From contig NC_043740.1 of assembly GCF_004337985.1 (NCBI RefSeq), forward strand, positions 4,948,990-5,012,989: a DNA stretch of 64,000 nucleotides. The letters run 5' to 3'. This document shows, piece by piece, positions 49,963-61,076 of the stretch. The stretch is from Pyricularia pennisetigena (Eukaryota > Ascomycota > Sordariomycetes > Magnaporthales > Pyriculariaceae). Within the stretch, counting starts at the first letter, position 1; the number at the start of each line of letters is the position of its first letter. Under the pieces are notes generated by a model. That model ran no database searches, had not been told where the DNA came from, and was given only the letters and a program-made list of their open reading frames with translations. The position numbers were made by a program, and so were the translations under genes.

Positions 49963-50617
49963 TGTGAACATGGCTAGCGCAGGGCTAATTATATTAGCTA
50001 CCCTGCATTATTTTACAACGGCTAGCACGGGCTAATTTTATTAGTCACCCTGCATCGAATAAATAAATAACAAATAAAACGTATACGCGTTTATACACAC
50101 AAAGCTTTATATATCACGTCTTTGTTCATAGTTTCAACAACAAAACAAATACGTCATATTTAATCTAGCTTAGTGGTATAATGCACGTACCATAATCTAT
50201 ATTATATATACGTTGAAGTGCGTGGGTTCGAATCCCGTTGTGGTCGCAGATTTTCTGTGCATGCATAAGCACAATAGGCCGTTAGGCTTAATGGGCCGTT
50301 AGGCTCAATAGGTCGGCAGGTCAGTCACATGAATAAGGCCAAATCATGTGACGTGACCCCGCATTCCGGACATCCGGATCGAAGATCTGCACCTACGGAT
50401 TCGAACACGTAATTCATAACTTAGCCTTAGATTCATCACCTTCATAACCTTCATCGATTCAACGATTCAACGAATCGATTGTGCAACAACAATATATCAT
50501 CTCTATTACCCGCTAGCAGACGGTTATCTGCCATTTTAACGTTCCATCAGCCTTATACGTGATCCACTTTTCCCCGCGTTTAAGATTAAGCTTATTCTAT
50601 CTCGTAACCTCCTCACA
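49963..50617 (+). mobile_element. 655-bp TG...CA element T1 with 5-bp TSD and tRNA-like core
   Basis: It starts TGTGAACATGGC and ends CCTCCTCACA, with CGGCA duplicated on both sides (49958-49962 and 50618-50622). Termini and 5-bp duplication are those of an LTR (solo LTR) or a TRIM. Inside are two ~50-bp repeats containing GGCTAGC...GGGCTAAT...ACCCTGCAT (about 49971-50048), tRNA-like A and B boxes (50166-50235), and a perfect 9-bp stem (GTCACATGA 50324-50332 with TCATGTGAC 50344-50352). There is no coding capacity. A second, partial copy is at 2921-3152. Confidence 0.85.
50166..50235 (+). promoter_or_regulatory. tRNA-like A and B boxes inside T1
   Basis: TAGCTTAGTGG (50166-50176) fits the A-box consensus and GGTTCGAATCC (50225-50235) is a perfect B box. 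A spacer of about 48 nt could include an intron. The flanking 7-nt arms do not pair as an acceptor stem, so a functional tRNA is unlikely and a RNA polymerase III promoter remnant is more plausible. Confidence 0.5.
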
Positions 50618-51617
50618 CGGCACCGGAACCCTTTACGGGGTGCGGACCCCCACTTCGATATCGGAAAGTATATAAGGAAAATAAAGCAAAATTTCCCCCA
50701 CCAATGAATTAAATCTATTCATCCCAAAATTAGTGAATTTAATGCATACAAACCCTGTAATTGCAGGTTTTTACAACGCAATTAACACCACGCCGCACCT
50801 AAGCTAGTACCTAACCCCCTGTTAGCAACCTATATTGTTAACAAGTTATAAGCCCGGAGAGATTTTAGTTTGTGCATTAAAATGTATTTTGCATCGCTGG
50901 AAAGCCTAAAGTTTAAATTTTATTTTGGTTATTATCGCATTTTTACAGTACGTATATTAACGAAAATATTCCTATTTTTGTGCGAAATTGTTGGTTTTAG
51001 GCGCTAATTAAGCACCTACCCCCCTGTATTTACAATCGGGATCGCTAAAAATTAGCGGTCGATTTAGGCCTTTTCAAGTACTGCAGCGATCGTTTGCATT
51101 GCAAATCCAAAATTTTGGTGTGGTTTTTGTGGATCGTGCACGTTATTATAATTGGTTCTAAATCTTTAACAGGGTTTACGCTAGCGAATTAAAGCCAAAA
51201 ACCCCTATATTCGTTCGCTAATAACCGATTAAATCCTAATGCGTTTAATAGGGCTTACAATAGCCTTTAAACCCACCAGCGGAATTAAGTTAGTGGTTAA
51301 TTTACCCTGCACGATACCCTACAATCTACCCTACACCCATTTAACGAATTGAATTCGTTACGTGCACTTGGATTGGTATAAATACCAGGGCACCCATTAA
51401 TTGCGGATTTCGGGGATTCCAACCCTGTATTTCAATGGACTTTAACCATTAAAAATAGCAATAAACCCTGTAGTTGGCAATTACAGGCCTATACCCGTTA
51501 AAAGGCAAACGGTATAGCAAATCCTAAGTTAAATAGGGTATTTACTTTTAAGCAATTAGGTTAATTAATTACAGCTATAAATTAGCGAATTGCAACTATA
51601 ACTTAAATTATTTTACA

Positions 51618-54600
51618 ATGGAAAACAGCCTTATACCGGTCCTTCCAGGCCTAATTCCAACAAATAAGGGGCCTGAACCCAGCCCAAACGAAGTTTTAAC
51701 CGTTAAATTACAGGCCCAAAACCTGCAATTAAAAACGTTAATTACGCAAATAGATTAATTTTAAAGGATAATCTAACAGTTAACTGCCCTATTAACCCTA
51801 AAAAACGGTAATTCCAAAAATTTTAATGGTAATTCGGAAGGCAAATTCGTTACCGCACCCCCTAATCCACCCGGTAACCTAGTTTTAGGTGACGGGATAG
51901 GTAAGGAATTATCGAAACGGGTATTTTCCTTCCCCGAAAATTGTAAATAAATAAAGGTTAGCAATTACGATCTATGGAAATAGGCGTTAATAATACAACT
52001 TAAGGTTATAAAAGCAGCGGAATTTTTTTTCAACTTTAAAATTAGCTATACTTTACCGGAATACGAGCAATTAATCCTATTATTACTCGTAAAAAAGAAT
52101 TCACCAAAAAACGTTTAAAATCCATTGCATGGTATTCCAGCCCCGTAACGGCTTATAAAACCCTGGAAAATAACTATTTCGTTACACCCGAAATTAATCG
52201 AAATTCATTATATCGGGAATTCTACGCTTTAAATTTTTCGAAATTTAAAAGATTAATACCTAAATTTAACAACCGTTTTAACTTATGGGTCGCTAAATTA
52301 GCGAATACCAACGTGCAAATTAACCTCGTAAACGTGCGAAACTAGTATTTACGGGCCCTGGAGGGTATATTCCCTGTTTGGACCGAACGCCAACGCAGTA
52401 CCCAACGGGCCCTGCAGGTAATAGGCCAAAGTTCGGAAAAGTTAAATTTGCAATATTTTATGGCGGACTTTATATCCCAAAATTCGATTTTAGGTTTTAC
52501 AACGGCTCAAGCCGCTAACTATAGGTTTACAGGTAAAAAACGGGTAAAAAACGCTAAAAAAGGCGTCAAAAAGGAAAATAATGGGCAGGAAAACACCTTT
52601 AAATTATGAAAAAAAAGTAAAAACTTTAATTCGGATTTTGTTTTTGCACAAAATATTAGATCCTCCTCCAGCGAGTTAACCGTTGGAACGTCCATAATCT
52701 CTATGGATTTCGAATTCTCGACGGGTTCGATTCCAGGTGACATTAACGAAAGCGCAACGTATAACGCCCTGGAATAAAAGGTTAATTCCGCTATTAGCGG
52801 AATTATAAAATTACGTTCGGATTCGGATTCGGAAACCGATACCGGTAAAACGCTAAAATTACAGGTTTTAGCAGTTAATTTTAAAATTGAAACGAAACCT
52901 GGACCCGGCGTAAAGGGGACCCCTAAATTATGGAAATTAAATTACTTTATTTTGTACGATACAGGTAATACGCACTATATTTTTGCAAATAAGCAATTTT
53001 TTACCGATTATACCCCCGGCTTTACAGTCGAAATCGGCACAGGAGGTGGCCCTGTTAGGCCTGTAGGTACCGGAACTGTGAAAATACAGGTCCGTTACGG
53101 CCAAAAGGCTGACGAATTCAAAGAGGTTATATTAAATAACGTTTTATATATCCCTTCGTTTGGAATAAATATCGTTAATCGTTTTATATATTATAATATA
53201 GGGGGCGTATTATTAAGTAATACCCTGTACAATAAGGATTGCAAGGCGTGGGGACGTTTAATAACCGTTAAATATTCGTTTTGCTTAGAGGTTAAAGGGG
53301 TGCGATATCCTTCTTCGAAATTACGTTATTTCGAATTACGCCTATATAATAGGTGAATATAGCACCGCTTTTAGTATAGCCTTAAAGGGGGTTACAAAGG
53401 GTTACGCAGCCCCGTTGGAAGTAGAACTAGATAATATAAACCCTAAAAGGGATTATAAAATTTACACCGATTCGGAACCGGAAAAAAATGCGGTAATGGA
53501 AGACCTAAATCCCGAACGAAATACAGAAATAACCGTAAATTTACCTGTAACGAAGAAACTTAGCGGTAAAAGCCCTGAAAATCCACGTAAAATTGAACCC
53601 CGTAGGCCCGGCACACCGTTAGGTGACCCTTTTATGCAATTTAATATAAAAGGGATTATTTCCGAAAAAAGGGGGTTTCCCACATAAGAAATCCGTTGTG
53701 AAAACCTCTTTTATTATCGGATTTAAAACAGGCCCTCGTAAATTACCTCCTTTTAGGGTTAAAACAAATTACAAACGGCTGGTTAACCCCTGAAAAAGAC
53801 GGAATTACAGGTAATTGTGACGAAATCCAGGCCTAAAAAGCCCTGTTATAGTACAGGCGTTTGGGGTATATAGGGTTATTATTGCTAAAAAGAACCGTTG
53901 AAATTATAAAAGGTTTACCTAATTTTGATAAAATTAGGGTGATTACCTATATTGTTTACGTTAAAGTTATTTTTATTAGGCGTACAAATAAAATCGCACT
54001 TTTTACACCCCTTAATATTTTCGATTTTATAAAGGGTGATATAGTGACTTTTAAGCCAAATCCTCACAATAAAAAGCCCGTATTTTTGTTATTAATGGAC
54101 CGAAAATCACGTTTTCGGTGGTCGATCCTATTAAAAAATAAAGCCGGATTTACGGTTTTAGTGGTTATTAAAGGCTTTTTTAGGGTTTTAAAAGCTACGT
54201 ACGGCCGCTACCCCCTGAATTTTCACTTTAATGGGGGGTGCGAGGTCAGTACAAACCTTTAAAAATGGTTTACAAGCAAAAATGTTAATTTTAGCATTTC
54301 GAATCCTTATAACTATAGCCAAAACGGACTAACGGAACGGTCCGTTAGGGTTATTTTGGATAAGTTTCGGTTTACCATTGTAACGGCGGGTTTACCATTA
54401 TATTTATAGTGTTTTCTACTACTTGCCGTGGTTAATTTAGTTAACCGCACAGCGGTAATTAATAGGGATTTAATATTTTACGAGGAATTTTATTCCGAAT
54501 TCCAACCTGGATTACCGTACAAATTTAATTTAAGATATTTTCGGGTTATTAATACTATATACCAGGCTATTATACCGCGAGAAAAACGTCAAAAATCTAA

Positions 54601-56832
54601 TTAATTTGTTCCCCGCACCGAAACGGTGAAATTTTTAGCCCATTTATTAAATTTTATAACGTTGGTTTACGCACCCGCGAAACGGGCCGTATGTAAAGCC
54701 TTTACCGTAAAAATTAGAAAGGGTATAACCGCTAAAAATTTGGTTATTCCAGGGAAAACGCTACAGATTTTAAAGGGGGAAAATACAAATTCAAAGGGGG
54801 ATTATAATATTGAATTTAAAAACGAAATCAACAACGTTCCAGCCGATAATTATTTTTTGAAAAACCCTGAAAATATAGGGTACTTACCACCGGCTATAGG
54901 GCAATTACCACCCGTTACAGGGTATTTAAACCCTGAAAATATAATGTCCGCCAGGCTTGTACAATTTACCGTTCGCCCCCCAAAGCCTATAACGATAGCG
55001 GTACCTAATCCAGTATTCAAAACAACGGAAATTCCGGTGTTTTTCGCACTCAAAATACAGAATATGGAATTAACTTCGCAGTTCGAAAACCCAAATTTAA
55101 TGAATATAAATTACGTATATCATTTTTGTTTTTAAATTAAAAAGAAAATAAAGAAAAAACCCATTAAAGACGGTAAACCAAATAGTTATTAATAGGCCTT
55201 AAATGGCCCTGAAAATGTTAGATGGTTAGCTGTTTTAGCGTTTGAACTCGACCAAATCGTTACTGCAAAAACTTTCCGTTTTATCCCAAAAATTTTAAAT
55301 GCTTACAGGCCGTAAACTTGTTTTTACCCGGCCGGTATTTAAATTAAAAAAGGATAAAAATAATAAACCTATAAAATATAAAGCTAAGCTTATTATTAGG
55401 GGTTTTTTACAGGTCGAAAGCCTAAATTATATCGAAATTTTTGCTAGCATTAATATACCACCTACCTGGCGTATATTATTGATTATAGCTAATACACAAA
55501 ATTGGGAAACAGAGCAAATCAATTGTATCGGTGCGTTTTTCAATAGTAGTTTTACCGACGTAAATTTATATTTGCAAATTCCAGACGGTTTTAACGAATG
55601 GGTAAACAATTATAACTTTATTACCGCTAACATTTTAATGGAAATGGGTTATAACCCGAAAAGATTGCAGTTTATACAGTTGGAAAAGGCGTTATACGGC
55701 TTGAAACAGGGTCCAAAAAAATGGCAAAAGAAATTTAAAACCCTATTTTTTAAAAAAGGTTTTAAACCATTAATTTCTAATCCCGCTGTTTTTTATAACG
55801 TTAAATCCAAATATTTTATCGTTATTTTTGTAAACGATTTCCTGCTAATAGGTCCTATATTGCAATTTATTTAGGATTTTAAAACCCGTTTTAATAAAAT
55901 ATACGCGTTGGAAAATAGGGGCCCTGCAACCTATTCTTTAGGCGGCAAATTATAAAGGATAGGCCTAAACGCCTATTTTAGCTCCATTAAAATTAATATA
56001 AAAGGAAATATTAGCAACGTTCGGATTAATTAATTGTAAACCTATATTTATTCCTGTACAACCGGGTGTGCTAAGATATAGCGGGGGTAAGCCCGTAAAT
56101 GCGCTGGAAATTAAATTAATACAGCGTATTGTTAGTAGCCTTATATATTTAATGCTATTAACGCGCCCAGATATCGGTTTTACGATTTAGTGGTTTTTAC
56201 GTTTTTTAACAAAAACTATTGTAATCCATTTAACGGCAGCTAAAAACCTATTATATTATTTAGCGGGTATTAAATCCTTATTTATTTGTTACGGAAATAA
56301 AGTATTAAAAGCCGAATTACCACCCAATTTATTAATAGGGGGTTTTAAAGGTTTAAAATTATTGGGTTTTAATAATAGCGATTTTGCCGGGGCTAGGGAA
56401 AATTTGAAATCTATTTACGGATATTTGTATACCTTGTTTGGGGGCCTTATAACGTGGAAATGTAAAAAAGTTAATATTATAGCTTTAAACATTCCAAAAA
56501 CCGAAACCGATGTTTTAACGGAAACCCTGCCTAAAGCACAGTGGTTTAAAAGCTTATTTATAAAAATTAAATTACCTATAAAAGGTTTTATTGCAATATT
56601 TGGAAATAATTCAGGTTTCATAATTAACGTATATAACCCTACGCATTACCAACGTATTAAATATACGTTATTCAAGTTTTATTACGTACGGGAATTAATT
56701 ACAAAAGGATTAGTAATTTTAAAATACCTGGAATCCAAACAAATACCCGTTAATGGCCTAATAAAACCTTTATTACTTCCAATTTATAAGGTTTTTTTAA
56801 AGTTTATAGGGTTTAAACCCCTAAAAGTCTAA
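51618..56832 (+). pseudogene. C4 copia gag-pol, RIP-degraded; protease site intact
   Basis: The gag ATG is at 51618. The protease piece 52952-53356 (134 codons) keeps the active site as YDTGNTHYIF, the only copy here with D-T-G. Integrase follows at 53861-54262 and 54370-54620, then a linker open over 54626-55135. Reverse transcriptase at 55299-55874 (191 codons; IPPTWR, LQIPDGFNEW, LEKALYGLKQ) reads F-V-N-D (Asn codon 55833-55835). RNase H is 56362-56832. It is the least damaged copy, but stops still separate the domains. Confidence 0.87.
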
Positions 56833-57112
56833 TTTTTACCTATTAAATCTTAGGGTATTTAATTAGTTCGTTAACTAATTACCCACTACATTTCCTTTGT
56901 TTGCAAATATTGGTTTTTTGTTAGCGCAATACCGGCCGTATTACCCGAATTTACCCTGCACAGGTTAATTAATAAGTAATTTATACCGACTTTATACCAA
57001 AAGTTGGATTAAAATTTAAAAAGCTCGTGTTTTGGGCGATTTACGTATTCGAAATACCCTATATAATATATTTAGCTTAGATTATGACCAACGAATAGTT
57101 AAATTAGCTACC

Positions 57113-57167
57113 TAGTTTAATAGTTAAGTCCGTGGGTTAATATTATGCAAATCGGGGGTTCGAATCC
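57113..57167 (+). promoter_or_regulatory. tRNA-like A/B-box pair in C4 3' UTR
   Basis: TAGTTTAATAG (57113-57123) and GGTTCGAATCC (57157-57167) occupy the same place as in C1-C3, just upstream of repeated CGGGGGTT tracts (57154-57230). Confidence 0.45.
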
Positions 57168-57374
57168 GGGGGTTATTACAATTTTGGGGGTTTTTTCCAA
57201 TTCGGGGGTTCGTCCATTTCGGGGGGTTATAGGTCGGTATAAAGGGTTTAATTATCCAGGGGGTTTATATCGGGAGTTCAAATCGGGTTGGGACACAAGG
57301 GGGATTTTTTTGGGGTTTTATTTTTTATATACTTTTTTTCCGATTTTATGTGAATAGTAGTAAAAGAAAGACGG

Positions 57375-57930
57375 TGTTAATTATATACGTCATTTAGCAT
57401 ATAGTAGGTCCATTTTTATTTTTATATAAACTACAATTAATAGTGCCGAAATGGGGTTATTGGGGCTGTTGGATTTTTTATTATATTTTATGTATTGCAG
57501 AAGTTGCGATTGAAAATGTTAGCGAATAGGGTTTTACCCTGTACCGGGTTTAATACCCACCCTGCATTTACGAGTCAGTTACCTTATACCGGGTTGAAAT
57601 TTTCACTAAATTAGGAAATTAGTGCGAACCCAAAAATGGTTTGTATAAAAATGAGGGTGTTTTTTCAACAACGCATACAAAATAATTTTTCGGAAAATCG
57701 TGTGCGGCACCACAACCCTTTGCAGGGTGCGGACCCCCATTTCGATATCGGAAAATATGTAAAGGAGATACAGCAAAATTTCCCCTACCAATGAATTCAA
57801 TCTATTAATCCCAAAATTAGTGAATTTAGTGCATACAAACCCTGTAATTACAGGCTTTTACAACGCAACTAGCACCACGCCGCACCTAGGCTAATGCCTA
57901 ACCCCCTATTAGCAACCCATATTGTTAACA
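57375..57930 (+). repeat. 3' LTR of C4
   Basis: 556 bp, TGTTAATTATATACG to CATATTGTTAACA, the same net length as the 5' LTR. Confidence 0.88.
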
Positions 57931-58525
57931 CTTATTAATATACGTAATCTAACCCTGAGATTTTGTTTTTATTATCGTTAAAATCGGCAAAAATATAAGA
58001 GTGTTTCGATCGTAAACTTTATATAATAATATATATATTTTACCTATCCGTCTTTTTAACAGCTTATGAAATCCGGTATATATACCAAAATGATCATCAT
58101 TGTTATCTATACGTATATAACCCCCCAAGCGCAAATATTTTGAAATTTGGTCTGAAAATAAAAATAAAAAATAAAAATAAAAAAGCAGTATCGCCATGAG
58201 CGAATTAAGGGCAGTTGGTATCCAATTTGGCCATTATAATAAATAAAAATACAAATTAGATTGTTCTTAATAATCCTACTAAATCCTATCTTCAACGCAC
58301 AAACCGTATATTTTTACGATTTCTATTTACTTTTTTTTATAACGGAGTGTTGGTCGCCGAATTGACGAAATACCGCCATAAGCGGCGAATTTTGACAAGT
58401 TGTTCTCAGGCTAGAACAACCGCGGTCGGTGGGTGGACCTGACCCACAGGTACAACCAAGGCCGCAATTGAGCCACAACGTGGATTGATTGCGGAACGTT
58501 CGTTTAAGGATAAGCCTAAAGATTA
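57931..58525 (+). mobile_element. MULE fragment R5 (right part, diverged)
   Basis: It aligns with the right third of R2-R4: GTTTCGATCGTAAACTTTATATA, TTTACCTATCCG, GAATTAAGGGCAGTTGGTATCC and GCCGCAATTGAGCCAC. It ends in a mutated terminus, AAGATTA. The left part is missing at the C4 junction. Confidence 0.65.
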
Positions 58526-59669
58526 GACGAATACTCCGTTATAAAGAAGTAAATAAGAATTGTAGGAATATACAGTTTATACGTTAGATATAGCATTTAA
58601 TGAAATCATTAATAACGATTTAATTTATATTTTCACTTACTATAACGGCCGGATTCGAGACCACCTGCCTTTAACTCGTTTATCGCGGTATTATTTTTAC
58701 GTTTCTTTTTCGATTTTCGATTTCTCTTTATATTACTATTCTTTTTAATTAAAATCTCAGATTTTGGTCGTGGAGGATACAATACGAATGTAGAATAATA
58801 TATAAAGTCTTGGTATATATAAAATATTATACAAGCCGTTAAATAAATGGGTAAGTAAAACATATATTATGATATAAAAATTATAATCAAAACGTTTTTG
58901 TATTTTGACCGATTCTGACAACATTAAAACCCAATGTTCGGGAATTAGATTAAACATGTAAACAAACGTCCACGCAAAATCCAATTTGTAATTTATGACC
59001 TAATCATTATTTGATAAAGTAGAATAAAGAACTTTTATTTTTTTCAATACAATCAAAAACAGTAAAGTTTATTCAAATTAAAATTTTAAACTTACTTATA
59101 CTTTACGCAGAACTATCATTCAATCTTTTATTACATGATATATAAATACAAAAATGTTACTAAAATATAGAGTTTCAACGATACCTACATATATTTTGCA
59201 CCATTAAATTTCTAAATATATGGATTTTATCATATATTATTCTTTGTGTAATATTCTTTATTGTTTATAAAAGAATTTCAATATGAAAAAACAAAGTAAA
59301 GTAAAAAATAAATTATATTTAAATATCATTCAAATCGAAATAGTTATTAATATGGTTTTTGCAGTAAAAAAAGCAGAAATTTCAAATAATGCAACGCGGG
59401 TTATTTTATATTTTTACGATTTTTATTTATTTTCTTATTCGAATATTTAATTGCATACATTGGCTATACTATCATTTTTGCGTATATCGTGTGTATATAA
59501 TGCAAATCTAGTATAAATACCTGCCACGAGTGGCGAAATGCGACAAATTGTCCTCAGACTAAAACGAGCGCTATCTTTTCGGCCAATGTAGTTGGTCGAA
59601 AATCCATATGGCTAAAAGGTATATGGAGCGTTCGGACCCCGCAGGGGTCTAGTCTGAGTATTGAGACTA
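58526..59669 (-). mobile_element. MULE fragment R6 (left part, inverted)
   Basis: This is a reverse-oriented copy. Its left tip, with the GGCCGAAAAG-like and tip-hairpin region, ends GTATTGAGACTA at 59669. Its other side begins mid-element at 58526, directly against the end of R5, making a head-to-head pair. Beyond the tip the sequence is 5S rRNA. Confidence 0.7.
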
Positions 59670-59725
59670 GGCCGAACTAGTATTCAGGTGGTGACCACTA
59701 GGGAATCCTCGGTGTTATATGTTTT
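59670..59725 (+). pseudogene. Truncated 5S rRNA (3' half) beside the MULE tip
   Basis: It matches the last ~56 nt of the intact 5S gene at 59978 (GGCCGAACTAGTATTCAGG..., GAATCCTCGGTGTTATATG), with several C-to-T type changes and one G missing in GGTGGGTGACC. The 5' half is absent, and the MULE tip sits exactly at the break, so R6 probably inserted into a 5S gene. Confidence 0.8.
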
Positions 59726-59977
59726 TGTTTTTGTCGTATTTATTCTTTTCTTCCCAATGCGATACTGGTGGGTTACATATATTTTGTGACCTAATCTATT
59801 ATTTTGTATTACTTTGTAGTACTTATTTATATTTATTTTTCAACATCTTGTTGAACAATATATAACATTGCCAAAAACAAGCATTGTTGCATAATTGGGC
59901 AAAATGCTACACCGTGCAGGGGGTTAATCGTTTTGCCAAATGTTAAACTATAATGTTGCTGTAAGCACAGTACTGTC
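59726..59977. other. Spacer between truncated and intact 5S copies
   Basis: No gene or repeat recognised; composition shifts here from AT-rich towards normal. Confidence 0.4.
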
Positions 59978-60097
59978 ACATACGACCATACCCACTGGAA
60001 TATACGGGATCCCGTCCGCTCTCCCCTAGTCAAACCAGTGAGGGCCGAACTAGTACTCAGGTGGGTGACCACTGGGGAATCCTCGGTGTTGTATGTT
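59978..60097 (+). rRNA. 5S ribosomal RNA gene
   Basis: 120 nt starting ACATACGACCATA and ending GTTGTATGTT, the 5' and 3' ends of fungal 5S rRNA. The ends pair as helix I (ACATACGAC with GTTGTATGT). CACTGG (about 59994) pairs with CCAGTG (about 60036) as helix II. The conserved GGGATCCCGTCCGCTC and GGTGGGTGACCAC segments are present. A short T run (60096-60099) follows, as for RNA polymerase III termination. No damage is evident. Dispersed single 5S genes are normal in filamentous ascomycetes. Confidence 0.95.
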
Positions 60098-61076
60098 TTG
60101 CATTTTTGCTTTTACAGCATTTCCATCGTAACTATCCTCTATCTGTGTACAGCTAGCTTATCATCTTGGGTGTGGCAATAATCACAAGCTGCTCTACAAC
60201 CGTCATCTTGTGGATAAGCTTTGGCTTGGTTTGGATTTGCTGCTGTGTCTCGGCAGTCGGGGACCGGAGGATTTTGTGGTAAATGTAAAAGATCCATGCA
60301 AGCAAATACCTAATATTCCGCTTCAGGCGAGGTACGGCCTGTGGGGCTTTTTGCATGGGGACTGCTAGCGACGGTTTCCCACAGCCTGGTGAAACAAAGT
60401 TCAACAAATAATGGGTAGGCAACGAAATAGAAACGGCGTGAAGCTGCAAGACGTATCCAGGGAGGAAGTTTGGATTGCAGAAGGACAAGAACTTCAAAGA
60501 AAGCCAGACCGCAAACAGGTTAGCGGGTGAATGCAAAAGGGAATAAAAAACAAGGACTGGAGGATGACGTCTTCAATTCCATAACATACTCTTGAATAGA
60601 AGCCAGCTTCTTCCCTTTAGCGGAGGAAGAGAGCAGCGGTTGAGATTTTAGCTTGCTCACTGCTTCTAGTCTTCTTTTTTCTTGCAACTTTGGCAACTCC
60701 TATACCAAATGGCCCTCTGGTCCGACCACGAGTGAATATTATTGCTGACTGCTGAAATATTTTGCCGGATAATTATAGTATTTTGACGAAAGGACCTGAA
60801 AAAAAAAGAGCACAGGCATCAATTTTTATATTGCCCAATTGACCACAGGTGGCCTGGTTCAGATAGACAGTAGCTAGTTCACATAGCTGACCAATTTTGC
60901 CTTCTATTTCCAGATACACATGCCCCTGTCTGCCCAAACGCATACATACAATGTAAATAAAACAAAAGTCAATAACCGTAGTTGCCGATCCCCATTCCTT
61001 GAAATCCCATAGCCCGGTACCCCGGAAGTTTACAAACACGAAAGCCTGCCCCGGAGAAAAAGACCATCTACTAAAT
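60098..61076. other. Intergenic region downstream of the DUF3638-family gene
   Basis: Composition is normal, not AT-rich. Minus-strand open frames of 127 codons (60153-60536) and 103 codons (60773-61084) show no motif and probably reflect 3' untranslated and intergenic DNA. No repeats were seen. Confidence 0.45.

Larger units (their letters stand above)
49628..50843 (+). repeat. 5' LTR of C4, interrupted by T1
   Basis: TGTTAATTATATGCG to TATATTGTTAACA, split at 49962/50618 by the 655-bp element T1. Confidence 0.87.
49628..57930 (+). mobile_element. Ty1/copia retrotransposon C4
   Basis: The 5' LTR is 49628-50843 (556 bp once the inserted T1 and its duplication are removed). The 3' LTR is 57375-57930, also 556 bp. 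The primer-binding site AGTTATAAGCCC is at 50844-50855, and the polypurine tract AAAAGAAAGACGG is at about 57362-57374. The 5-bp flanks (ATTAG left, CTTAT right) do not match. Confidence 0.88.

Noticed and set aside
50166..50247. Genuine tRNA gene
   Set aside because: A and B boxes are good, but the would-be acceptor arms do not pair and no proper anticodon arm is visible.
60153..60536. 127-codon minus-strand ORF as a gene
   Set aside because: No motif, no supporting splice or start context, and it lies in the downstream region of the DUF3638-family gene; chance opening is likelier.
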